Of a stretch of 39,985 bases of DNA, positions 1 through 7,931 are shown one piece after another. The position numbers were made by a program, and so were the translations under genes. Below the pieces are notes generated by a model. The model worked only from the letters and a program-made list of their open reading frames with translations, made no database searches and was not told where the DNA came from. This DNA comes from JAVXTH01 sp036641395 (GTDB lineage: Bacteria; Bacillota_I; Bacilli_A; Erysipelotrichales; Erysipelotrichaceae). Location: contig JAVWEY010000011.1 in NCBI GenBank assembly GCA_036641395.1, positions 1-39,985 on the forward strand, written 5' to 3'. Position 1 is the stretch's first letter. Each line of letters begins with the position of its first letter.

Positions 1-252
1 CAAAATTGTGTGTTAAATACATGGAATGTAGGGTGGTTACATATTCATGAGGTATCACAAAAAACTGCTTTCATAAAATATATTGATAAGTATGGACATA
101 GTGCCTATCGAACAAAGGAATCTGGTGAAGATGAAGTAAGAGAAGATTTTAATAAATTATGCGGAAGTTTAGGAATAGAAATAAAATCAGCCTATATGAA
201 ACAAGAAGTATTTAACAAAGAAATCAAGAAAGCTGCTGTAACACTACAGTAA
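1..252 (+). CDS. 3' end of an unidentified gene (partial)
   Basis: The reading frame is open from the first base of the window to a TAA at 250-252, so this is the C-terminal part of a longer protein; the GTG at 10 has no ribosome binding site and is not a credible start. The visible 83 or so residues are soluble and charged, with no membrane segment; the stretch around NTWNVGWLHIHEV and the later KYGHSAYRTKESGEDE look like a well-folded enzyme domain. I do not recognise the family with confidence. A flavodoxin-fold or oxidoreductase C-terminus is only a guess. The gene is followed by a hairpin, so it probably ends its transcription unit. Confidence 0.6.
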   Translation, partial: QNCVLNTWNVGWLHIHEVSQKTAFIKYIDKYGHSAYRTKESGEDEVREDFNKLCGSLGIEIKSAYMKQEVFNKEIKKAAVTLQ

Positions 253-260
253 TATTTATT

Positions 261-312
261 AAAAAGAACCATTATAGCCTTTAAATTAAGGATATATAGT
301 TCTTTACTGTTT
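261..312 (+). terminator. probable terminator hairpin after the partial gene
   Basis: AAAGAAC at 263-269 pairs with GTTCTTT at 299-305, and an inner CCTT/AAGG pairing continues the stem with an internal loop. A short T-rich tract (ACTGTTTTT) follows. The interrupted stem makes this a weak terminator call. Confidence 0.4.
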
Positions 313-371
313 TTGAACTGTAAAAGACAGGTTCACCCTTTCAAATTCATTATAACTTGAGTAACTTAAAA

Positions 372-411
372 GCACAAACGTTTGTGCAATAATAGAAAGT
401 CATGTTATAAT
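372..411 (+). promoter_or_regulatory. promoter with an overlapping 16-bp perfect palindrome (candidate operator)
   Basis: GCACAAACGTTTGTGC at 372-387 is a perfect palindrome. Its right half supplies a -35-like TTGTGC (382-387), which stands 18 bp from a perfect TATAAT (406-411). The next gene starts at 441. A dimeric repressor bound here would cover the -35 element, so this looks like a classical operator. The regulator is unknown; the sequence does not match the Bacillus LexA box well. Confidence 0.6.
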
Positions 412-440
412 GCTAGTATTATGAAAAAGAGGTAGATATT

Positions 441-1370
441 ATGAAAGATTTATTTGCACTATTCTGTGTAAGATTTGCGAAAAGAAATTCAGATGTGCGT
501 AAACGTGGCTTTTTAAAGTGGTTTATTGATGTTTGTGAAAAAGCAGGATTTCGTACGAAATTAGATGAATCAAAAGTAAAAGGGAAGAAATCTCGTAATT
601 TAGTTGTTGGTAGTGTTAAAAATGCCGATACTGTAATTATAACTGGTTATGATACAGGAAATAAAATATTACTTCCTGGTTATAAGTATTATCCTTTTAA
701 TTTAAAGAAGGATCAAAGAAATGAAATTTATTCTTTAATCTTACAGATGGTTTTATCAATTACTTTAATTATTATATTTTTCTTTTTTGTGAAAGGTTTC
801 TTGGATCGTAATATTTGGTTAAAAATTGCTACCGTATTAGGTGGTGCAGTGATTGTATTCTTTATTATTCTATTAAGTAGAGGTATGGCTAATAAATATA
901 ACTTTAATAAAAACACAGCAGCCTTAACAATCGCAACTGCGTTAGTTCAAGAATTTGGTAAAGAAAAAGATAAATCAGTTGCTTTTATCTTTGCTGATAA
1001 TGTATCCGCTTCTTTCTTTGGATACATCCAAATTGCTGAAAAGTACAAATTAGAATTAAGAAATAAAAAAGTTCTTATTTTAGATTGCATCATGAGTAAT
1101 GGAGAAGTTTATGCTGCTTATACTAGTCAAGGAAAAGAAACAGCGGATATTCTTCATGAAGTCCATCCTGGAATTAATATGTTAGACTTTCAAGATGAGA
1201 TTGAAGGCGTCTTTAATTGGTTACCACAAGGTGTTGTACTTACAAGTGGTACGAAATTAGGAGATAAAGAAATTGCTGTTAGTGGTACTCGTTCCCGTCA
1301 TGACTGTGCTCCTGACTTCAATCGTTTGGATGCTATTTATGAAATAACCCATGATTTTATAAAAAAATAA
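441..1370 (+). CDS. membrane protein with a degenerate M28-peptidase-like domain
   Basis: This 309-residue protein has a soluble N-terminus, two strongly hydrophobic segments near residues 97-117 and 127-147, and a soluble C-terminal half. The pattern NKNTAALTIATALVQEF, then SVAFIFADN, then KKVLILDCI follows the order seen in M28 zinc aminopeptidases (helix carrying the first metal ligand, strand ending in Asp/Glu, strand ending in Asp). However, the expected His-x-Asp and Glu-Glu metal ligands are not evident. A short membrane-embedded, probably inactive relative of M28 peptidases is therefore my best reading (inference). It starts at the ATG after AAAGAGG, is controlled by the palindromic promoter just upstream, and ends at a strong terminator, so it is monocistronic. 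Confidence 0.6.
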   Translation: MKDLFALFCVRFAKRNSDVRKRGFLKWFIDVCEKAGFRTKLDESKVKGKKSRNLVVGSVKNADTVIITGYDTGNKILLPGYKYYPFNLKKDQRNEIYSLILQMVLSITLIIIFFFFVKGFLDRNIWLKIATVLGGAVIVFFIILLSRGMANKYNFNKNTAALTIATALVQEFGKEKDKSVAFIFADNVSASFFGYIQIAEKYKLELRNKKVLILDCIMSNGEVYAAYTSQGKETADILHEVHPGINMLDFQDEIEGVFNWLPQGVVLTSGTKLGDKEIAVSGTRSRHDCAPDFNRLDAIYEITHDFIKK

Positions 1371-1376
1371 AGATAC

Positions 1377-1412
1377 AAAAAGGTCCGCTATCATCATAGG
1401 CGGGCCTTTTCA
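1377..1412 (+). terminator. rho-independent terminator
   Basis: AAAAGGTCCGC (1377-1387) pairs with GCGGGCCTTTT (about 1400-1410) allowing one G-U pair; the stem's own A and T tails form the poly-U end. It ends the gene at 441-1370. Confidence 0.8.
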
Positions 1413-1556
1413 ATAATTACTGGTAGACTCTCTCTTGTCTTATAGAACCGTAATTACAGTTTAATTATAGGCTTCAATAATTCATAAGTCAATGAATTAT
1501 CATCCGCTAAATGAAATGTTCATGATAACTTTTCAATGTTATTTTATTCGTTTTGG

Positions 1557-1565
1557 TGTTATACT
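1557..1565 (+). promoter_or_regulatory. extended -10 promoter of the methionine aminopeptidase gene
   Basis: TGTTATACT is an extended -10 element (TG, one base, TATACT) 27 bp before the chosen start codon. No good -35 is visible, as is common for extended -10 promoters. Confidence 0.45.
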
Positions 1566-1591
1566 AACCTATGTTAAATGGAGGTAATTCT

Positions 1592-2461
1592 ATGGAACTA
1601 AAAAGAAATAGTAAGTGCTGGTGTGGAAGCGGCTTAAAATATAAAAACTGTCATGAAGAATTTGATAATAAGATTGCTATTGCTAAGTTAAAAGGAGAAT
1701 CTGTACCAACTAAATCATTAATTAAAAGTAAAGCAGATATTATTGGTATTAAAAAAAGTTGTGCTATTAATAATGCTATTTTAGATTTAGTTGCTAGTAA
1801 AATACATGAAGGTATGACAACGGAAGATATTGATAAGATAGTCTATGATTATACAATCTCAAGAGGAGCAATTCCTGCTCCCTTAAATTTTGAAGGTTAT
1901 CCAAAGAGTGTTTGTACTTCAATTAATGATGAAGTATGTCATGGTATTCCAAGTGCTGATATTGTTTTAGTTGATGGTGATATTATCAATGTAGATGTGT
2001 CAACTATTTATCATGGTTATTTCTCAGATGCTTCAAGAATGTTCTTGATTGGTAATGTAAGTGAGGAAGCAAAACGTCTGGTTGAAGTCACTAAGGAGTG
2101 TTTACAGCTAGGTATTGAAGCAATTAAACCATGGGGACATGTTGGAGATATCGGAGCAGTAATTGAGGCACATGCGAAAAAGAATGGCTATAGTGTTGTT
2201 CAAGCATTTGCTGGTCATGGTGTTGGTAATGAATTTCATGAAGATCCAATTGTTCCGCATACAGGAATAAAAGGTACAGGTATGTTATTAGTTCCAGGCA
2301 TGGTATTAACAGTAGAACCAATGATTAATGAAGGAGATTGGGATATATTTGTTGATGAAGATAATGGCTGGACTGCTTATACCGATGATGAATCTTTATC
2401 AGCCCAATGGGAACATACGATTCTAATCACTGACAAAGGAATCGAAATATTAGCTTATTAA
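1592..2461 (+). CDS. map: type I methionine aminopeptidase with N-terminal SEC-C zinc motif
   Basis: Removes the initiator methionine from nascent proteins in the cytoplasm. From the ATG at 1592 the protein has 289 residues. Residues 9-21 form a SEC-C motif (C9, C11, C20, H21), the small zinc module also found on SecA. The pita-bread catalytic domain follows, with the complete metal set D135, D146, H209, E242 and E274 and the catalytic histidines H117 and H216. I prefer the ATG at 1592 because GGAGG lies 8 bases upstream; an in-frame ATG at 1571 would place that binding site inside the coding region. SEC-C-bearing MetAPs are a known variant in Gram-positive bacteria. The gene appears monocistronic with its own extended -10 promoter. 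Confidence 0.95.
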   Translation: MELKRNSKCWCGSGLKYKNCHEEFDNKIAIAKLKGESVPTKSLIKSKADIIGIKKSCAINNAILDLVASKIHEGMTTEDIDKIVYDYTISRGAIPAPLNFEGYPKSVCTSINDEVCHGIPSADIVLVDGDIINVDVSTIYHGYFSDASRMFLIGNVSEEAKRLVEVTKECLQLGIEAIKPWGHVGDIGAVIEAHAKKNGYSVVQAFAGHGVGNEFHEDPIVPHTGIKGTGMLLVPGMVLTVEPMINEGDWDIFVDEDNGWTAYTDDESLSAQWEHTILITDKGIEILAY

Positions 2462-2528
2462 TTTTCATGATTTTTCATAAATAATGAAAATAATTGAAAC
2501 ATACTCTTCCTAAATGATATGAAAATGA

Positions 2529-2534
2529 TATAAT
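2529..2534 (+). promoter_or_regulatory. -10 element upstream of the small unknown gene
   Basis: A perfect TATAAT lies 30 bases before the start codon at 2565. No convincing -35 element is at the right distance, so this is a partial promoter call. Confidence 0.4.
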
Positions 2535-2564
2535 ATACTTAACATAAGCGAGGAGATGAAGATT

Positions 2565-2858
2565 ATGTCAAAATTAACAACACAAGATTATTTCAATCGT
2601 CTACAGGACCAAAAGCAAGAAGCTCATGAAAAACAATGGTTATACATTGAGGTAAATGCTAAGGACCTTCTTGAAGAATGTGAACCTGCCGTTAAAAACA
2701 TCACTGCTGTATGTAAAGCAATGTTGGAACAGATGTTGGAAGGCGACTACTTCATTGTTGAACCAAAGAGCAAGAGTAAAGTAGCTGGAACACTTACGAT
2801 TCGCTACTATGTAGATAATTTAAGTGTAGAACGAAAAAAATTATCAGAAATAAATTAG
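2565..2858 (+). CDS. small cytoplasmic protein of unknown function
   Basis: A 97-residue soluble protein, rich in charged residues, starting at the ATG 9 bases after AGGAG; the earlier in-frame ATG at 2556 touches that site and is unlikely. It begins MSKLTTQDYFNRLQD and shows helical N-terminal and middle parts followed by what look like two strands (DYFIVEP and GTLTIRYYVD). It has no signal peptide, membrane segment, or cysteine motif that would suggest metal binding (only two separate cysteines). I do not recognise the family. It lies directly upstream of luxS with a hairpin between, so it may be co-transcribed with luxS by readthrough, but nothing in the sequence assigns a role. Confidence 0.7.
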   Translation: MSKLTTQDYFNRLQDQKQEAHEKQWLYIEVNAKDLLEECEPAVKNITAVCKAMLEQMLEGDYFIVEPKSKSKVAGTLTIRYYVDNLSVERKKLSEIN

Positions 2859-2862
2859 TTTG

Positions 2863-2888
2863 AAATCCACTTTTGTGGATTTTCTTTT
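2863..2888 (+). terminator. small terminator or attenuator hairpin before luxS
   Basis: AAATCCAC (2863-2870) and GTGGATTT (2875-2882) form an 8-bp stem with a 4-base loop, followed by TCTTTT. It lies only 10-15 bases before luxS, so it may limit readthrough into luxS rather than fully stop it. Confidence 0.6.
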
Positions 2889-2897
2889 GGAGGAATT

Positions 2898-3356
2898 ATG
2901 GAAAAAATCACAAGTTTTTGTATTGATCACGATACATTAAAGAAAGGTTTATACATATCTAGAATTGATGGAGATATTATTACGTACGATATGAGAATGT
3001 GTGAACCTAATAAGGGAAATTATTTAGATAATGCACCATTACATACTTTTGAACATCTACTAGCAACCTATGTTCGTAATACAAAATACAGTAAGGATGT
3101 AATTTACGCTGGGCCAATGGGCTGTCGAACTGGTTTTTATTTCTTATGTAGAGATAAGATTAGTAGGGCAGAAGTTATTAAACTATTACAGGATGCCTGT
3201 AAGTTTATTGAAAACTTTGAAGGCGTAGTACCGGGAACGCAAGTAAGTGGTGAATGTGGTAATTATTTGGATCATGATTTATCAGGAGCAAAGATTTATG
3301 GTAAAGAGTATCGTAAAGTAATTAAAGATTGGAATGTAGAAGATTTGAACTATTAG
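2898..3356 (+). CDS. luxS: S-ribosylhomocysteine lyase
   Basis: Cleaves S-ribosylhomocysteine into homocysteine and the autoinducer-2 precursor DPD, closing the activated methyl cycle. The 152-residue length is normal for the family. The metal-binding HxxEH motif is H49-T-F-E52-H53, the third metal ligand is C120 in GECGNYLDHDLS, and the catalytic cysteine is C76 in GPMGCRTGFY. It starts after a strong GGAGG. A terminator follows immediately. The partner nucleosidase (mtnN/pfs) is not in the window; metK lies about 19 kb away under an S-box riboswitch. Confidence 0.98.
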   Translation: MEKITSFCIDHDTLKKGLYISRIDGDIITYDMRMCEPNKGNYLDNAPLHTFEHLLATYVRNTKYSKDVIYAGPMGCRTGFYFLCRDKISRAEVIKLLQDACKFIENFEGVVPGTQVSGECGNYLDHDLSGAKIYGKEYRKVIKDWNVEDLNY

Positions 3357-3376
3357 AGCGAATGCTCTTTTTTTGA
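3355..3376 (+). terminator. luxS terminator
   Basis: AGAGC (3355-3359), a 4-base loop and GCTCT (3364-3368) followed by a run of T. It overlaps the luxS stop codon. Confidence 0.75.
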
Positions 3377-3383
3377 TTTTTGA

Positions 3384-3412
3384 TTGTAAAGAAATCATAA
3401 ATAAGCTACAAT
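3384..3412 (+). promoter_or_regulatory. promoter of the purine riboswitch-purD operon
   Basis: TTGTAA (3384-3389), a 17-bp spacer and TACAAT (3407-3412). Transcription would start about 3419, just before the aptamer, which supports both calls. Confidence 0.75.
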
Positions 3413-3428
3413 AATGGAGTACAGAAAC

Positions 3429-3560
3429 ACCTTGTATAAGGTCATAATTGGATGACACGTCTCTACTCATCGACCGTAAATCGATGATCTACAAGGTAAT
3501 CTTTTTTACGTTATGAACGTGGAGAAATTGCCTGATGATTTTTCACGTTTTTTTATATTA
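3429..3560 (+). promoter_or_regulatory. purine (predicted guanine) riboswitch with transcription terminator
   Basis: P1 is ACCTTGTA (3429-3436) with TACAAGGT (3490-3497). P2 is GTCAT/ATGAC with a loop ending in GG. J2/3 contains GTCTCTAC, matching the core GUxUCUAC. P3 is a perfect 7-bp TCATCGA/TCGATGA closing the loop CCGTAAA, which can make the usual GG-CC loop-loop contact. The base just before the 3' strand of P1, the ligand-reading position (74), is C, predicting guanine or hypoxanthine rather than adenine. The expression platform is visible: AGGTAAT can pair with ATTGCCT, holding a small ACGTT-ATG-AACGT hairpin, as antiterminator; the alternative AACGTGGA...TTCACGTT hairpin with a T run (about 3517-3557) is the terminator. 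Guanine should thus switch off purD-purB-fhs. Position 73 is U rather than the usual A, and L2 is one base short. Confidence 0.88.
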
Positions 3561-3573
3561 TAAGGAGGATTTT

Positions 3574-4806
3574 ATGAAAGTATTAGTAGTTGGTAAAGGT
3601 GGCAGGGAGCATGCAATTGTTGATGCCGCACGCAAGAGTAAATTAGTTGAACAAGTATTTGTGGCTCCTGGTAATGTAGGTATGGAAAAACTAGCAACAA
3701 GGGTTGATATTAGTGATAGCGATGTGGATGGTTTGCTTAGATTTGCTTTAGAACAAGCCATTGATTTAACGATTATTGGTCCTGAATCTTCCTTATCCCT
3801 AGGTGTTGTTGATGTCTTTAAAGAAGCTGGTTTAAAAGTATTTGGACCAAGTAAAAAAGCAGCACAAATAGAATCTAGTAAAGACTTTGCGAAAAAGCTT
3901 ATGATGAAGTATCATATTCCAACTGCAGCTTATCAAAGTTTTGATAAGAAAGCGGAAGCAATTGCTTATATTCATAAAATGGGAGCACCAATCGTTATTA
4001 AAGAAGATGGTCTTAAAGCTGGTAAAGGGGTAACTGTTGCACAATCTATAGAAGAAGCAATGGAAGCAATTGATATTGCTTTTACAATTGAAAATAATAA
4101 AGTAGTAATTGAAGAATGTTTAGAAGGTTTTGAATACTCTTTAATCTGTTTTGTATGTGATGATATCGTAATTCCAATGGAAGTAGCACAAGATCATAAA
4201 TGCGCTTATGATGGAGATAAAGGGCCTAATACAGGTGGTATGGGAGTATATTCACCCGTTAAAAAAATTACAAAAGAAATTATGGACGAAACCATGGAGA
4301 AAGTATTAATACCAGCCGCAAAAGGGATGATGAGTGAAGGGGTTGCTTTTACTGGTTTTCTATATGGTGGTTTAATGTTAACTAAAGATGGTATTAAAAC
4401 AATTGAATTTAATGCTCGTCTAGGAGATCCAGAAGCCGAGGTTATCTTACCAAGATTAAAGAGTGATTTTGTGGAAACGATACTGAATGTAATGGATCAT
4501 AAAGAAGTTACCTTAGATTGGGATAATGAAGTTACTTTAGGAGTTGTCCTTGCTAGTGAAAACTATCCAGCATCTTCAACAAAAGGTGCTATAATAAAAG
4601 GATTAGATCAAGTAGATTCGCTCGTTTATCATATGGGAACAAATCGAATTGATGGAGAATTAGTAAGCGACGGAGGTCGTGTATTATTGGTTGTGGCAAA
4701 AGGTGAAACATTACAAGAGGCATATGATAAAGCTTATCAAGATGTTCATAAAATTAAATGTGATAAATTGTTTTACCGAAAAGATATCGGTAAAAAAGAT
4801 AGGTAG
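3574..4806 (+). CDS. purD: phosphoribosylamine--glycine ligase (GAR synthetase)
   Basis: Second step of de novo purine synthesis: ATP-dependent joining of glycine to phosphoribosylamine. 410 residues from the ATG at 3574, chosen because AGGAGG lies 6 bases upstream; a longer in-frame reading from 3535 runs back into the riboswitch terminator. The N-terminal VVGKGGREHAI motif, the ATP-grasp core with VIKEDGLKAGKGV, GPNTGGMG, and EFNARLGDPEAE are all present. It is first in the operon purD-purB-fhs and is controlled by the purine riboswitch. Finding purD directly beside purB, without the other pur genes, means the pathway genes are split over several loci in this genome. Confidence 0.97.
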   Translation: MKVLVVGKGGREHAIVDAARKSKLVEQVFVAPGNVGMEKLATRVDISDSDVDGLLRFALEQAIDLTIIGPESSLSLGVVDVFKEAGLKVFGPSKKAAQIESSKDFAKKLMMKYHIPTAAYQSFDKKAEAIAYIHKMGAPIVIKEDGLKAGKGVTVAQSIEEAMEAIDIAFTIENNKVVIEECLEGFEYSLICFVCDDIVIPMEVAQDHKCAYDGDKGPNTGGMGVYSPVKKITKEIMDETMEKVLIPAAKGMMSEGVAFTGFLYGGLMLTKDGIKTIEFNARLGDPEAEVILPRLKSDFVETILNVMDHKEVTLDWDNEVTLGVVLASENYPASSTKGAIIKGLDQVDSLVYHMGTNRIDGELVSDGGRVLLVVAKGETLQEAYDKAYQDVHKIKCDKLFYRKDIGKKDR

Positions 4807-4817
4807 GAGGAACGTCA

Positions 4818-6116
4818 ATGATTGATCGTTATGCAAGGAAAGAAATGCAAGCAATATGGAGCGAAGATAATAAATTTAATGCTTGGTTAAAAGTAGAATT
4901 ATTAGCATGTGAAGCATGGAGTACTTTAGGTGAAATTCCCAAAGAAGACGTTGATAAGTTATGGAAGAATGCAACATTTGATATTGACCGTATTTATGAA
5001 ATCGAACAAGATACACGACATGATGTTGTTGCTTTCACAAGATGCGTATCTGAAAGTCTAGGAGAAGAAAAGAAATGGGTACATTTTGGACTTACAAGTA
5101 CAGATGTTGTTGATACTGCTTATGGTTATTTATATAAACAAGCTAATACAATTCTAGAAAAAGATTTAACTACTTTTTTAGGAACATTAAAGAAACAAGC
5201 ATTACGTTATAAAGATAGTGTATGCATAGGTAGAACTCATGGTGTACATGCGGAGATTACAACATTTGGATTAAAGTTTGCATTGTGGTATGCCGAAATG
5301 GAGCGGAACATGGATCGCTTCCATGCAGCAGCTAAAGCGGTTGAATGTGGTAAAATTAGTGGAGCGGTAGGAACATTTGCGAATACTCCACCAGAAGTAC
5401 AAGATTATGTTTGTGAAAAACTAGGAATTGATTCTAGTAAAATATCAACACAGACCTTACAGAGAGATCGCCATGCACAATACTTTTCAACACTTGCATT
5501 AATTGCTACTTCCCTTGAAAAAATGGCAACCGAAATACGTCATCTTCAAAGAACAGAAGTAAGAGAAGTAGAAGAGCATTTTCGAAAAGGTCAAAAAGGA
5601 AGTAGTGCAATGCCGCACAAAAGAAATCCGATTGGTAGTGAAAATATTTGTGGATGCGCTCGCGTATTACGCGGCTACATGATGACTTCGTTTGAAGATG
5701 TATCTTTATGGCATGAACGTGATATTTCTCACTCAGCAGCTGAGAGAATTATTGCACCGGATGCAACTATTTTACTTGATTATATGTTAAACCGTTTTAA
5801 TAATATCATTGATAACTTAACCGTGTTTGAAGATAATATGTTAGCAAATATTGATAAGACTTATGGGGTTATTTATTCTCAAAGATTTATGTTAAAGTTA
5901 ATTGAAAAAGGGTTCTCAAGAGAAAAGGCATATGATTTAGTACAACCAAATGCAATTAAATCATGGGAAGAGAAATTATCTTTTAAAGATTTAATGGAAC
6001 ATAATAAAGAAGTTAGTGAAACTCTTACACAGAGTGAAATTGATGATTGTTTTAATCCAAAACATCATGTAAAGAATGTTGATATAATTCTTAAAAGAGT
6101 TGGAATTTTATCTTAG
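4818..6116 (+). CDS. purB: adenylosuccinate lyase
   Basis: Acts twice in purine synthesis, releasing fumarate from SAICAR and from adenylosuccinate. The 432-residue protein has the fumarase/aspartase superfamily signature GSSAMPHKRNP near residue 262 and the histidine-containing TSTDVVDTA and GRTHGVHAE motifs of the active site. It starts 11 bases after purD behind GGAGG. PurB produces fumarate, which could feed the fumarase encoded near 27 kb. Confidence 0.97.
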   Translation: MIDRYARKEMQAIWSEDNKFNAWLKVELLACEAWSTLGEIPKEDVDKLWKNATFDIDRIYEIEQDTRHDVVAFTRCVSESLGEEKKWVHFGLTSTDVVDTAYGYLYKQANTILEKDLTTFLGTLKKQALRYKDSVCIGRTHGVHAEITTFGLKFALWYAEMERNMDRFHAAAKAVECGKISGAVGTFANTPPEVQDYVCEKLGIDSSKISTQTLQRDRHAQYFSTLALIATSLEKMATEIRHLQRTEVREVEEHFRKGQKGSSAMPHKRNPIGSENICGCARVLRGYMMTSFEDVSLWHERDISHSAAERIIAPDATILLDYMLNRFNNIIDNLTVFEDNMLANIDKTYGVIYSQRFMLKLIEKGFSREKAYDLVQPNAIKSWEEKLSFKDLMEHNKEVSETLTQSEIDDCFNPKHHVKNVDIILKRVGILS

Positions 6117-6136
6117 AAAGGGTAAAGGTGAGATTT

Positions 6137-7807
6137 ATGTTTAAGTCAGATTTGGAAATTGCACAAGCGTGTACAATGGAATTAATTAGTAAAGTAGCAA
6201 AGAGTGTAAATATTGAAGAAGATGATTTGGAGCATTATGGAAAATATAAAGCTAAATTATCGCTTGATATCTTAAAAAAAGCAAAGAATAAACAAGATGG
6301 GAAACTAATCTTAGTAACAGCAATTAACCCAACTAAAGCAGGCGAAGGTAAATCAACGACAACAGTTGGACTAGGGGATGCATTAAATAAGCTTGGGAAG
6401 AAAACGGTGATTGCTTTACGAGAACCATCTTTAGGTCCAGTATTCGGGCTAAAGGGTGGAGCTGCCGGAGGCGGATATGCACAGGTTGTACCAATGGATG
6501 ATTTGAATCTTCATTTTACTGGAGATATGCATGCCATTACAACTTGTAATAACTTGATATCTGCTTGTATTGATAATCATATTCATCAAGGTAATGAATT
6601 AAAAATTGATATTGAAAACATCACTTGGAAACGTTGCTTGGATATGAATGATCGTGCTTTACGTCAAATTGAAGTTGGGTTAGGTCCTAAATCAAATGGT
6701 GTTGAAAGATTCGATGGTTTTAATATCACCGTAGCATCGGAAGTTATGGCAGTATTATGTTTAAGTAATTCTTTAATGGATTTAAAAGAAAGATTAAGTA
6801 ATATGCTTGTTGCTTATAATACGGATGGTAAACCTTTATATGTGAAAGACTTAAAAATAGAAGGTGCTTTAGCATTAATCATGAAAGATGCGATTAAACC
6901 GAATTTAGTTCAGACCTTAGAGCATAACCCAGTTATTGTTCATGGTGGACCTTTCGCAAATATCGCTCATGGATGTAATTCGATTCTCGCAACTAAAACA
7001 GCTTTAAAACTGGGCGACTATGTAGTAACAGAAGCGGGATTTGGAGCTGATTTGGGAGCTGAAAAATTCTTAGATATTAAATGTCGTTTTGCTGGATTGA
7101 AACCAAATGCGGTTGTTATTGTTGCTACGATTCGTGCCTTGAAGCAACATGGAGGTATTGATTTCGCTGATTTGAAACAAGAAAATGTACAAGCAATGTT
7201 GAATGGCTGTGCTAATCTAGCAAAGCATATTGATACGGTAAAACATTTTAATTTACCTTATGTAGTTGCGATTAATGAATTTGTGAGCGATACACAAGCC
7301 GAAGTAGAAGCATTAGAAAACTGGTGTAAAGAGAATCATCATCCAATGGCCTTATCTCAAGTATGGGCTAAGGGAGGAGATGGTGGAATTGAACTTGCGA
7401 ACGAAGTAGTGAAACTTTGTGATCAAACAAATGATTTTGCCCCTATTTACGATGTTATGGATAGCATTGAAAACAAGGTGAATAAAATTGCAAAGATTGC
7501 TTATGGTGCAAAAGAAGTTGTATTTAGTGAAACTGCGTTGAAACAAATAAAAGTATATGAAGAATTAGGATGGAACCATACTCCAATTTGTATGGCAAAA
7601 ACACCGACTTCTTTAACTGATCAAGATAAGATTTATGGAGCTCCGAAAGACTTTACGATTAATGTAAGAGAATTTAGACCATCACTTGGTGCTGGCTTTA
7701 TTGTCGCATTGACTGGAAATGTAATGACGATGCCAGGGCTTCCTAAAGCTCCTGCAGCACTTAATATGGACATTGATGAAGAAGGACATATTGAAGGATT
7801 ATTTTAA
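6137..7807 (+). CDS. fhs: formate--tetrahydrofolate ligase
   Basis: Makes 10-formyltetrahydrofolate from formate, ATP and tetrahydrofolate; this is the one-carbon donor for two purine ring carbons. The 556 residues match the family length. The P-loop region PTKAGEGKSTTT lies at about 65-76; GPVFGLKGGAAGGGYAQV and EAGFGADLGAEKF are family signatures. I chose the ATG at 6137, since AAAGGTG lies 6 bases ahead; the in-frame GTG at 6128 overlaps that site. It ends the purD-purB-fhs operon and is followed by a terminator. Its place with purD and purB argues that its main job here is supplying formyl groups for purines. Confidence 0.97.
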   Translation: MFKSDLEIAQACTMELISKVAKSVNIEEDDLEHYGKYKAKLSLDILKKAKNKQDGKLILVTAINPTKAGEGKSTTTVGLGDALNKLGKKTVIALREPSLGPVFGLKGGAAGGGYAQVVPMDDLNLHFTGDMHAITTCNNLISACIDNHIHQGNELKIDIENITWKRCLDMNDRALRQIEVGLGPKSNGVERFDGFNITVASEVMAVLCLSNSLMDLKERLSNMLVAYNTDGKPLYVKDLKIEGALALIMKDAIKPNLVQTLEHNPVIVHGGPFANIAHGCNSILATKTALKLGDYVVTEAGFGADLGAEKFLDIKCRFAGLKPNAVVIVATIRALKQHGGIDFADLKQENVQAMLNGCANLAKHIDTVKHFNLPYVVAINEFVSDTQAEVEALENWCKENHHPMALSQVWAKGGDGGIELANEVVKLCDQTNDFAPIYDVMDSIENKVNKIAKIAYGAKEVVFSETALKQIKVYEELGWNHTPICMAKTPTSLTDQDKIYGAPKDFTINVREFRPSLGAGFIVALTGNVMTMPGLPKAPAALNMDIDEEGHIEGLF

Positions 7808-7813
7808 TTAATT

Positions 7814-7848
7814 AAGTAAGTAAATTAATAAATTTGCTTACTTTTTAA
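7814..7848 (+). terminator. terminator of the purD-purB-fhs operon
   Basis: AAGTAAGTAAATT (7814-7826) pairs with AATTTGCTTACTT (7831-7843) with one G-U pair, followed by TTT. Confidence 0.75.
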
Positions 7849-7931
7849 ATGTAAAAGGATAGCACATAGACAAGATGTTGAAATTGATATAGAATTAAAT
7901 AGTAATCAAGTGGTTGAATGGAGGAGAGATT

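Noticed and set aside
2124..2321. Open frames on the opposite strand of strong genes, for example within map, purD, mnmG and cutC
   Set aside because: They have no binding sites, unusual composition and lie wholly inside well-supported genes.
2471..2491. Terminator after methionine aminopeptidase
   Set aside because: TTTTCAT/ATGAAAA pairs, but no T run follows and the stem is entirely weak.
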